Below, one piece after another: positions 16,467-23,211 of a DNA stretch of 64,000 bases. Within the stretch, counting starts at the first letter, position 1. Every line of letters starts with the position of its first letter. The position numbers were made by a program, and so were the translations under genes. Under the pieces are notes generated by a model. That model saw nothing but the letters and a program-made list of their open reading frames with translations. It did no database searches and was not told the DNA's origin. Location: assembly GCA_021786295.1 (NCBI GenBank), contig JAJYNO010000026.1, positions 124,001-188,000 on the forward strand. The letters run 5' to 3'. The stretch comes from a bacterium. GTDB lineage: Bacteria; Elusimicrobiota; Elusimicrobia; Elusimicrobiales; UBA9959.

Positions 16467-17393
16467 TCAGTTTTCCCGCCTGTACACGAAATCGGCTATG
16501 CCGGCCAGCGCCTTCTTCGGGGCTTCGGCCCCGCTCACCTTGGCCAGCCGCGCGAGTGAGCGCGACATCAGCCCCTCGGCCCGGCGACGGGCCTCTTCGA
16601 CCCCGAGCAGGGAGGCGTAAGTGAGCTTGCGGTTGCGCGCGTCGCTGCCGCTCTTGCCCAGCTTCTTTTTGTCGCCGACCACGTCCAGGATGTCGTCGGC
16701 CACCTGGAAGCAGAGGCCGAGCTCCCGCCCGAAGGCCGAGAGCGCCCTGAAATCCCTCTCCGGGGCTCCGGCGAGCGCGGCCCCCATCTCCACCGCGGCG
16801 GTCAGCAGGTCCGCGGTCTTGTGCAGATGTATGTAGGAAAGCAGTCCCAGCCCCTTGCGCCTGCGGGCCGGCGTAAGCTTCGCGTCCAGGAAACCTTCGG
16901 CCTCCAGGTCTGCCGCCTGGCCGGAGACCATGCCGCGCGCCCCGGCCCGGGCGGCCAGCACCGAGGCCGCTTTCAGCAGGAACGCCGGCTTAACGCGGGC
17001 CGGATACCGGGAGGACAGCAGCACGGTGAAGGAATCGGTCAGCAGCGCGTCGCCGGCCAGCACGGCCAGCGCCTCGCCGTAGACCTTGTGGCAGGTGGGC
17101 CTGCCGCGGCGCAGGTCGTCGTCGTCCATGGCAGGGAGATCGTCGTGCACCAGGGAATAGGTGTGCACCATCTCAAGCGCGCAGGCGGCGGGGAGTATGT
17201 CGCGGGCGCGGCCGCCGAAGATCTCGTAGGCCGCCCCCATCAGCACCGGGCGCAGGCGCTTGCCGCCTGCGGCCAGGGTATAGGTCATCGCTTCCGCCAG
17301 GCGCGGCTGTGCGCCCCTGAGGCGCGAAACGAAGACCGGAAGCGCCCCGCTGACCTCTTCAGCCCTTTTTCTGAGGTAGAGCTCCGTAGACAT
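16467..17393 (-). CDS. ispA: Polyprenyl (farnesyl/geranylgeranyl) diphosphate synthase
   Basis: The 308-aa trans-prenyltransferase has the first Asp-rich motif [17 protein letters not shown], of the bacterial FPP/GGPP type with two extra residues, and the second, [13 protein letters not shown]. The [11 protein letters not shown] motif near the N-terminus binds IPP. The product chain length (C15 or C20) is not certain from sequence. The start is ATG 17393; an upstream TTG adds one residue. A TATAAT box ends 8 nt before it and no Shine-Dalgarno is present, so it probably heads a leaderless mRNA running ispA-dxs-LOG-radical SAM-MEMO1/AMMECR1. Confidence 0.93.
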   Translation of the reverse strand: MSTELYLRKRAEEVSGALPVFVSRLRGAQPRLAEAMTYTLAAGGKRLRPVLMGAAYEIFGGRARDILPAACALEMVHTYSLVHDDLPAMDDDDLRRGRPTCHKVYGEALAVLAGDALLTDSFTVLLSSRYPARVKPAFLLKAASVLAARAGARGMVSGQAADLEAEGFLDAKLTPARRRKGLGLLSYIHLHKTADLLTAAVEMGAALAGAPERDFRALSAFGRELGLCFQVADDILDVVGDKKKLGKSGSDARNRKLTYASLLGVEEARRRAEGLMSRSLARLAKVSGAEAPKKALAGIADFVYRREN

Positions 17394-17401
17394 CAAAATA
17401 A

Positions 17402-17407
17402 ATTATA
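17402..17407 (-). promoter_or_regulatory. -10 element (TATAAT) before ispA
   Basis: A perfect TATAAT on the minus strand lies 8 nt before the ispA ATG with no ribosome site between. It lies in the 46-bp gap after the PorV-like gene. Confidence 0.55.
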
Positions 17408-17439
17408 CAAATATTGAAGGCCGCGGAGGGGCGGAGCGG

Positions 17440-18471
17440 CTACCAGACCATCTGGAACCCGAACCGGTGGGTGGCGCCCAGCTCGCCGTAGCCGACGTAG
17501 GAGTAATCTATCCGGGTACCCCCCAGCAGGCTGTCCTTGTCAGAGACGCTGTCGAAGCTGAGCCCGAAACCGCCGCTGACCTTGGAGCCGGCGTCCTTCA
17601 GCGAGGTATAGCCAACGCGCAGCTGGAAGAGGCGCATGATGTCCACCTGCAGGCCGGTGTCCGAGATGTAGTCCTGATCGCGGTACTTCACCAGGTCGGA
17701 GGCTACGGTGAAGATCATGATGTCGTCCACGGTATGGAAATCCTTGGCCAGGCCGGCGCGCAGCGAGGAGGGCAGCTGCGCGGATGATTCCTGGAACTTT
17801 TCATCCGAGCCGAAGTCGAGCGCGGAGGCGCCCAGCTGCAGATGGTGCGGCAGCACCAGCAGGACGCCAGCGTCGAACGCCATGGCCGAGGAGGAGGTTC
17901 CGGCAAGGTCCTCGCTGATCTGCTTTACGGTGGCCCCGGCGGAAAAACGGTAGACCTTGGGGCGATAATCGCGCACCGGTTCTATGCGGGTCCAGGGCGG
18001 AGTTATCAGCATGGGATCCAATTTGCCGGCGTCCTGCGGGTAATGCGGCCAGCTCTGCGCGAACGAAAGTTCGGCGAAGCGGTGGCTGGTGGAGGCCTTG
18101 CCTATCGGCATGTCGTTCTGGTCGTAGGCGTCTATCTGCCCGCTGGAAAGCGCTGAATAGGCGGCGCCGACCGTCCCGAAAGGGAAGCGCCAGGAGAGGG
18201 AGAGGTAGCCCTGATTAACGCCCAGGATGTACTGGTTGTACGAGGCGGAAAGGGCCGAATAGCTGAGCAGGCCGAGGCCCGCGGGGTTATAGAGGATGGA
18301 GTCCGGCCCCACCATCGCGGTATAGGCCTCCCCCATTCCCGAGGGGATGGCCGCCACCGGGATCTTCAGGAAATCCGCCGCCGAGGTGCCGGCGGAGGCG
18401 GCGTACAGCGCAACGCGCCCGGCGGCCAGCAGGACCGCGGCGAGAAGGAGTATAGGAGCGCGCTTCGGCAT
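17440..18471 (-). CDS. PorV/PorQ-family (UPF0164) outer-membrane protein, copy 1
   Basis: The 343-aa protein has signal peptide MPKRAPILLLAAVLLAAG, then the family start AADFLKIPVAAIPSGMGEAYTAMVG...ILYNPAGLGLL, shared with the two other PorV-like proteins of this window. The rest is beta-strand-rich and ends DYSYVGYGELGATHRFGFQMVW, the family C-terminus (tyrosine-rich, G-E/D-LG-x-xHR). PorV/PorQ proteins form outer-membrane barrels; in type IX secretion PorV carries cargo. I chose ATG 18471 because the TATACT box at 18525-18530 lies too close to the earlier starts at 18522/18534, and because the 343-aa length matches copy 3. There is no clear Shine-Dalgarno sequence. Confidence 0.8.
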   Translation of the reverse strand: MPKRAPILLLAAVLLAAGRVALYAASAGTSAADFLKIPVAAIPSGMGEAYTAMVGPDSILYNPAGLGLLSYSALSASYNQYILGVNQGYLSLSWRFPFGTVGAAYSALSSGQIDAYDQNDMPIGKASTSHRFAELSFAQSWPHYPQDAGKLDPMLITPPWTRIEPVRDYRPKVYRFSAGATVKQISEDLAGTSSSAMAFDAGVLLVLPHHLQLGASALDFGSDEKFQESSAQLPSSLRAGLAKDFHTVDDIMIFTVASDLVKYRDQDYISDTGLQVDIMRLFQLRVGYTSLKDAGSKVSGGFGLSFDSVSDKDSLLGGTRIDYSYVGYGELGATHRFGFQMVW

Positions 18472-18524
18472 AGTGTGCAAGCGAGGCGGCCGGAAGCGGG
18501 AAGCAGCCTTCCGGAACCGCATAA

Positions 18525-18530
18525 TAGTAT
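18525..18530 (-). promoter_or_regulatory. -10 element (TATACT) for PorV-like copy 1
   Basis: TATACT on the minus strand predicts transcription start near 18515, about 45 nt before the chosen ATG at 18471. It is divergent from the motor-operon promoter. Confidence 0.45.
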
Positions 18531-18601
18531 ACACTAATGGGCGGCTGTTTCAATAACAGATTTGTTACGGCGCGGGGAAAGAACGCCGGCGCGCCTTTTG
18601 A

Positions 18602-18607
18602 TATAAT
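18602..18607 (+). promoter_or_regulatory. -10 element (TATAAT) of the motor-like operon
   Basis: A perfect TATAAT lies 46 nt before the ATG at 18654. The predicted leader of about 40 nt contains GGGGGAAA as a distant ribosome site. No clear -35 box is seen, which leaves room for an activator. Confidence 0.55.
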
Positions 18608-18653
18608 ATCCCGTTGTAACGCCACACAAGACAAGCGGGGGAAACGTTCCGTT

Positions 18654-20162
18654 ATGATCAGACAGATTCCGTTCATGCTCGTTCTGACCGCGCAAGCGCT
18701 GCTCTGCGGCGCCCCGGTTTTCGCCCAGGCCTCCACCAAGACCTCGCTGGAGGCCCAGCTCGCGCTGGAGAGCTCCCTGGAGAAGCGCGTCCAGATGGTG
18801 CTCTCGGAGGCGCTGGGCACGGACGACGTCATAGTCATAATCTCGGCCGAACTCCAGCAGCAGAACAAGAAAGCCCCCGAGTTCCTGCCCGGCGTGCCGC
18901 AGGAGGGCAGGATGGGCGAACCCTCCCTCTCGAGTTCCCTGACCATGGTAAAGTCCATCTCGGCCCAGCTGATCCTGGACAAGGCGATGCCGGAGGCCGA
19001 CGTGAACCTCGCGAGGAAACTCACGGCCGGCCTGCTGGGCCTGCCGCCCGACAGGGAGGACCTGGTCAGCGTGGAAAGGATGGATTTCCGCCGAGCCAAA
19101 CCGATGACGGCCTACGACCTGCTGGCCCCTGCCAACTTCTGGAGCCTGGCCTGGATCATCGTGGTAGTCCTGCTAGCCCTTTTTACGGTCTCGGTCTTCC
19201 TGGCGCCGGCCTCCAGGAGCCTGAGGACCTTCGCCGAAGCCGCTGCTGCGAGGACAGCCGCGCAGGAAACCGCCCCCGCCGCTGGAAGGGAGACGGTACG
19301 GGAACCGGAACCTGACGAACCGGCGCCCGGACAGGACCGGCAGACCGCGCCCCCCCGCCCCGCGGAGACGGACGGGCCAAAGACTCCCTTCCAGTTCCTC
19401 TCCCTGTCCCACCTTTCCAGCCTGGCCTTCTTAATGAAGGAGCGCCCGGCCGAAGACCTCACCATCCTGCTTAGCTACGCCCCGCCCGAGCTGGCAGGCA
19501 AACTGGCGGAAGCGCTGTATCCCAGGAGCGCGGAGGCGCTGGCCGCGCTGCCCCGCGTCACGCTGATGCCGGAAGGGCGCGTCCGGGCCCTGGAGACCGA
19601 GATCAGGAACGCGCTGGATTTCGTGGTGGGCGGAGAGGACAAGACCGTGGAGATCCTGAACGGCCTGGACGAGAGCGTTCAGGAGAAGGCCCTGGCGGCC
19701 GTCTCCCGTCTGAACCCGGCCATGGCGCGGAAGGTCCGCGCCTCCGTAGTGCGGCTGGCCAATGTGCTTGACCTGGAACCGGCGCACGCGCAGGCCCTGG
19801 CCAGGCGCCTGCCGATGCGGGTCCTCGCCGCCGCGCTCAAAGGCACTCCCTACGCCTCACCCTTCGCGGCAAGGCTGGCCGGCGGCATGCAGGAGCGCTT
19901 CCGGCAGGAGCTGGACCTCACAAGGGACCTCGCTCCGGAGGCCTACAAGGGCGACCGCGCGAAGGTGGTGGAGGCCATGCGCCAGATGCTCAAGGAGGGG
20001 CTTATCGCCATGAAGCCGCAGGCCGCGGGGCTCCACGCTGCCAGGCCAGCCGGCCCGCACCCAGCCGCCCCGCATCAGCCGGCGCCCGCCGCGGCTGGGG
20101 CGGCCCCGGCGCAGCCCGCCGCTCAAGCCGCCGCCCCGCATCAGCCGGCGCCTAAACTCTGA
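18654..20162 (+). CDS. FliF(RBM3)-FliG(M+C) fusion protein of a non-flagellar motor-like operon
   Basis: The 502-aa protein has a signal-like N-terminus (MIRQIPFMLVLTAQALLCG). Residues about 30-150 resemble the last periplasmic ring domain of FliF: LEKRVQMVLSEALGTDDVIV, then ISAQLILDKAMPE...LTAGLLGLPPDREDLVSVERMDF. A single TM follows (about 164-185), then a Pro/Glu-rich linker. Residues about 246-465 match FliG middle and C-terminal domains: ERPAEDLTILLSYAPPELAGKL, GGEDKTVEILNGLD, LAAALKGT, and a torque-helix-like segment GGMQERFRQELD with R415, E419 and D421. FliF RBM1/2, its first TM and FliG-N are missing. It ends in a His/Pro/Ala tail with two APHQPAP copies. Coupled MotA/MotB genes follow. 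Family alignment was made by eye, and the function as a rotor is inference. Confidence 0.8.
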   Translation: MIRQIPFMLVLTAQALLCGAPVFAQASTKTSLEAQLALESSLEKRVQMVLSEALGTDDVIVIISAELQQQNKKAPEFLPGVPQEGRMGEPSLSSSLTMVKSISAQLILDKAMPEADVNLARKLTAGLLGLPPDREDLVSVERMDFRRAKPMTAYDLLAPANFWSLAWIIVVVLLALFTVSVFLAPASRSLRTFAEAAAARTAAQETAPAAGRETVREPEPDEPAPGQDRQTAPPRPAETDGPKTPFQFLSLSHLSSLAFLMKERPAEDLTILLSYAPPELAGKLAEALYPRSAEALAALPRVTLMPEGRVRALETEIRNALDFVVGGEDKTVEILNGLDESVQEKALAAVSRLNPAMARKVRASVVRLANVLDLEPAHAQALARRLPMRVLAAALKGTPYASPFAARLAGGMQERFRQELDLTRDLAPEAYKGDRAKVVEAMRQMLKEGLIAMKPQAAGLHAARPAGPHPAAPHQPAPAAAGAAPAQPAAQAAAPHQPAPKL

Positions 20163-20183
20163 CGAAGGACGAGGTAAAGAAAA

Positions 20184-20966
20184 ATGGACCTGATGACTTT
20201 TCTGGGCGCCGCCACCGGCATGGGCGTCATCGTCTTCGTCCTCTCCTCCGGCGGGATGCTGCGCTTCCTGCTCAACTGGGAGGCGATCATCCTCATTTTC
20301 GGAGGCACGCTGGGCTCGGTGATGATAGCCTACCCGTGGGCCGCGCTGAAATGGGTGAAGTCCTCGCTGGTTATGGTGATCTTCCCCCCCAAGCGGGCCC
20401 CGATCAACGAGCTGATCCGCGCGATCGTCCGCTTCGCCGAAATAGCCAAGAGGAGCGGCGTCGACGCTATAGCCGGGGAACTGCGCTCCTCGCCGCACCC
20501 GTTCCTGACCGACGGCCTGCAGATGATGCTCGACGGCGTGGACATCCACATCCTGCGCGAGCGCATGGAGAACGACATCAACACCACCCGCCTGCGTCAC
20601 CAGCAGCAGACCAACATCTTCAACTCGGCCGGCACGTTCGCGCCGATCTTCGGCCTGCTGGGCACGCTGATCGGCGTCGTGCAGGTCCTGCGCAACATCC
20701 AGAACCCGCAGATGATGGGCTCCTCGATGGCCATCGCGATGACCGCGTCTTTCTACGGCATCTTCTCCGCCAACTTCCTCTTCCTGCCGATAGCCAGCAA
20801 GCTGGGCTACTATTCCGACGAGGACATCCTCAGCCGGGAGATCATCGCCAAGGGCGTGCTGTCGGTCTACGAGGGCGACGTGCCGTGGCTGGTCTCCAAG
20901 AAGCTGGAGGGCTACCTGTCGCTGGCCCTCAGGCGCAAGGCGAAAGCCGGGAAGCAGGGAGCCTAG
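20184..20966 (+). CDS. MotA-family proton-channel subunit
   Basis: The 260-aa protein has four predicted helices and the long cytoplasmic loop of MotA rather than the short TolQ/ExbB form. It has NWEAIILIFGGTLGSVMIAYP in TM2, the pore motif FAPIFGLLGTLIGVV with the conserved Pro154 (equivalent to E. coli P173), and a final helix with Pro202 (equivalent to P222). MotA surrounds the MotB dimer and pushes on FliG during proton flow. Here the preceding gene encodes a FliG-like domain, which is the expected partner. It starts 21 nt after the FliF-FliG gene (GAGG site) and lies 21 nt before the first MotB. Confidence 0.93.
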   Translation: MDLMTFLGAATGMGVIVFVLSSGGMLRFLLNWEAIILIFGGTLGSVMIAYPWAALKWVKSSLVMVIFPPKRAPINELIRAIVRFAEIAKRSGVDAIAGELRSSPHPFLTDGLQMMLDGVDIHILRERMENDINTTRLRHQQQTNIFNSAGTFAPIFGLLGTLIGVVQVLRNIQNPQMMGSSMAIAMTASFYGIFSANFLFLPIASKLGYYSDEDILSREIIAKGVLSVYEGDVPWLVSKKLEGYLSLALRRKAKAGKQGA

Positions 20967-20987
20967 CGCGGGACCAAAAGGCCGAAG

Positions 20988-21662
20988 ATGAAGTTCTTCA
21001 TCGAACGCTACACTAAGCGCAAGATAGAGGAGAACCCCCTCTGGCTGGTCGTGCTGTCCGACATCATGACCAACCTGATGCTTTTCTTTTTGATCCTCTA
21101 CGTCTTCGCGATCCAGCCGGAGTCGGACGCGCGGGCGATGTTCATGAGCGGCTTCGACAAGGAGGCCGCCCAGAAGATGAAGGAAAAGAAGGCCGAAGAA
21201 GTGGTCAAGAAGTTCACCGAAGAGGACGTGGCGAAGAAGCTCGACGAGGACCTGCTCAGGGCCGGCATGAAGGACATGGCGCAGGTGCAGGTGACCTCCA
21301 AGGAGATAAAGATAAACATAGCCGCCCCGATACTTTTCCCCTCCGGCAGCGCGGACCCTGCGCCCTCCTCGGCGCGGGTCCTCGGGCCGGTGGCCGGGAT
21401 ACTCAACAGGCTCCCGAACGACGTGATAGTGGAAGGTTTCACCGACAACGTGCCGATAAAGTCCGGCAGGTACGCCACCAACTGGGAACTCTCCGCCGCC
21501 CGGGCCACGGCCATCGTGGACCTGCTGGCGGACAAGTACTCGGTCCCGCAGGCCAGGATGATCGCCGCGGCCTACGGCGAGTACCGCCCCGTCGCGGACA
21601 ACAATACGCGCGAGGGGCGGGCGCGGAACCGCCGCATCGAGATCATAGTGCCGCGCAAATGA
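20988..21662 (+). CDS. MotB-family protein 1 (plug/TM plus OmpA peptidoglycan-binding domain)
   Basis: The 224-aa protein has one N-terminal TM, ENPLWLVVLSDIMTNLMLFF, with Asp25 at the position of the proton-carrying MotB Asp32. A charged linker (KEKKAEEVVKKF) follows, then an OmpA/MotB domain with VEGFTDNVPI, NWELSAARA and NRRIEIIV. Compared with flagellar MotB (about 300 aa) the linker is short. The stop overlaps the start of MotB 2 (ATGA), so the two are made in step. This favours a joint stator or a heterodimer. Confidence 0.92.
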   Translation: MKFFIERYTKRKIEENPLWLVVLSDIMTNLMLFFLILYVFAIQPESDARAMFMSGFDKEAAQKMKEKKAEEVVKKFTEEDVAKKLDEDLLRAGMKDMAQVQVTSKEIKINIAAPILFPSGSADPAPSSARVLGPVAGILNRLPNDVIVEGFTDNVPIKSGRYATNWELSAARATAIVDLLADKYSVPQARMIAAAYGEYRPVADNNTREGRARNRRIEIIVPRK

Positions 21663-22318
21663 GAGCGACCGAGGCGAAAAAGGCCAACACCCAGCTCTGG
21701 ATGGTGCCCTACGCGGACCTGATGTCCACGCTGGTGATACTTTTCCTGGCGCTGTACGGCTTCGCCTACAACTCCAAGCGCCCCGAATACGAGGAGGCTC
21801 TTGCCAGGATGCAGGAGGAACTGGGCATACGGCCTCCGCAGGAGCGCAAGAAGGAGATCGAGGCCGCCTCTAAGGTGGAGAGCGAGCTGAAGGACCGGAT
21901 CAAGGAGGGCAGCCTCGGCATGGAAGTGACGGTCTCGCGGATAAAACTGACCTTCCCCTCCCCGGTGCTCTTCGACTCCGGCTCCGCCGCGCTGAAACCC
22001 GCCGCCAGGCGCGTCCTCGACCCCATAGCGGGCAGCCTCCTTAAGATGGACAACCAGGTGATCGTGGAGGGCTACACGGATTCCTCCCCCGTCGTCGGCC
22101 GCAGGTTCGCCTCGAACAGGGAGCTCTCGCTGATGAGGGCCTTCTCCGTGATAGACTACCTGGTGAAGAAAGGAGTGGACCCGTCGCGCCTGACGGCTTT
22201 CGGCTACGGCGAATACCGCCCTGCCGCGCCGAACGACACGCCCCAGGGACGGCTGAAGAACCGCCGGATAGAGCTGATCATAGTGCGGCAGGCGGGCAAG
22301 GAGGAAGGCACCCCATGA
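21659..22318 (+). CDS. MotB-family protein 2 (plug/TM plus OmpA peptidoglycan-binding domain)
   Basis: The 219-aa protein has one TM, LWMVPYADLMSTLVILFLAL, with Asp20 at the MotB Asp32 position. A linker and an OmpA domain follow: VEGYTDSSPV, FASNRELSLMRAF, GYGEYRP and NRRIELIIV. It is clearly diverged from MotB 1: NWELS has become NRELS, and the TM sequence differs. The 4-nt overlaps on both sides make it part of one translational unit. Whether the two form a mixed B-dimer inside one MotA ring or belong to two stators cannot be told from sequence. Confidence 0.92.
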   Translation: MRATEAKKANTQLWMVPYADLMSTLVILFLALYGFAYNSKRPEYEEALARMQEELGIRPPQERKKEIEAASKVESELKDRIKEGSLGMEVTVSRIKLTFPSPVLFDSGSAALKPAARRVLDPIAGSLLKMDNQVIVEGYTDSSPVVGRRFASNRELSLMRAFSVIDYLVKKGVDPSRLTAFGYGEYRPAAPNDTPQGRLKNRRIELIIVRQAGKEEGTP

Positions 22319-23202
22319 GAAGTCTCACGCTTACGGTTCTGATGCTGGCAGCGCCGGCCGCGGCCGCGCCCCCCCGGGACCAGCCGCTCGACGCCGACCT
22401 GAAGGGCTACTACGACAAGGCCTTCACCTATTACGTGGACGGCGACTATCAGAAGGCCATAGAGCAGTGGAACATGGTCCTGCGGGAGGACCCGAAGCAG
22501 ACCACGGCCAGGAACATGATAGACGAAGCCCGGAGAAAAATGGCCGGCTCCGCCGGGAAGCTGAAGAACGAGTTCATGGGTCTGGTCGACCGGGGCCGCT
22601 ACCAGGACGCTCTGCTCAAGCTGGAGGAGCTCCTCGCCACCGACCCGACTAATCCGTATTACCTCCGCGCCCAGTCCAGGCTGCAGCGGATCGCGGGGAC
22701 GGTCAGGGCCAGCCGGCGCTCCGCGGCCTGGCGCGCGGCGGAGAAGGGGATCAGCGCCTGGCTGGGCGGCGAAGAGGACCTTCCCTTCGCCTACGACGCC
22801 CTGCGCTACGCCGAGGAGCTGGCCCCCGCGGAAAAGGCCTTCCCCAGCCTGGTGGCGGACCTGGAGAGGGAGTCCCCGCAGCTGAAGCTCAACGACACGA
22901 AGCCCCCCGGCACGCCCGTCCTGGAACACAAGAAGGACCTGGCGCTGCAGGATATCTACGACACCAAATACTATCTGGCGGTAAAGGAACTGGAAGAGGT
23001 GCTGAGGCTGGCGCCAGACGACCTGACGGCCCTGAAGCGCCTCGGCTCCGCCTATCTACAGCTCAAGGATTATCCCCGCGCCCGGCGCGCGTGGCAGAAA
23101 GCCCTCCGCCTCTCGCCAGACGACGACCAGCTCAAGCAGTACCTCGCCGCGCTGGACAGACTGAAGCGGCCGGCCGGCGGCTCCGCCGGCGGGGCCAGGT
23201 AG
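22315..23202 (+). CDS. Exported TPR protein of the motor-like operon
   Basis: The 295-aa protein has a short signal peptide (MRSLTLTVLMLAAPAAAA). N-terminal TPR-like helices follow (YYDKAFTYYVDGDYQKAIEQW; GRYQDALLKLEELL), then a middle helical region and two C-terminal TPRs (TKYYLAVKELEEVLRL; YLQLKDYPRARRAWQKAL). It is predicted to be periplasmic. It would be a candidate scaffold or bushing around the MotB/FliF-like parts, comparable in principle to periplasmic TPR helpers in other envelope machines; this is inference. It overlaps MotB 2 by ATGA, with GGAGG 12 nt upstream. A strong GC hairpin is embedded in its last codons. Confidence 0.85.
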   Translation: MRSLTLTVLMLAAPAAAAPPRDQPLDADLKGYYDKAFTYYVDGDYQKAIEQWNMVLREDPKQTTARNMIDEARRKMAGSAGKLKNEFMGLVDRGRYQDALLKLEELLATDPTNPYYLRAQSRLQRIAGTVRASRRSAAWRAAEKGISAWLGGEEDLPFAYDALRYAEELAPAEKAFPSLVADLERESPQLKLNDTKPPGTPVLEHKKDLALQDIYDTKYYLAVKELEEVLRLAPDDLTALKRLGSAYLQLKDYPRARRAWQKALRLSPDDDQLKQYLAALDRLKRPAGGSAGGAR

Positions 23203-23211
23203 TCTGCCTGC

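Noticed and set aside
20184-22318. Tol/Exb-type system (TolQ-TolR) instead of MotA-MotB
   Set aside because: The channel protein has MotA's long cytoplasmic loop and the B proteins carry OmpA peptidoglycan domains, unlike TolR/ExbD. No TolA, TolB or TonB is nearby.
18654-22318. Zorya-type anti-phage system (MotA/MotB-like ZorAB)
   Set aside because: No ZorC, ZorD or ZorE-like helicase or nuclease gene is present, and a FliF-FliG fusion is not part of Zorya.
18654-23202. A normal flagellar operon
   Set aside because: There are no export, rod, hook, filament, FliM or FliN genes in the window, and FliF lacks its first two ring domains. The rest of the genome was not available, so absence is only for this window.
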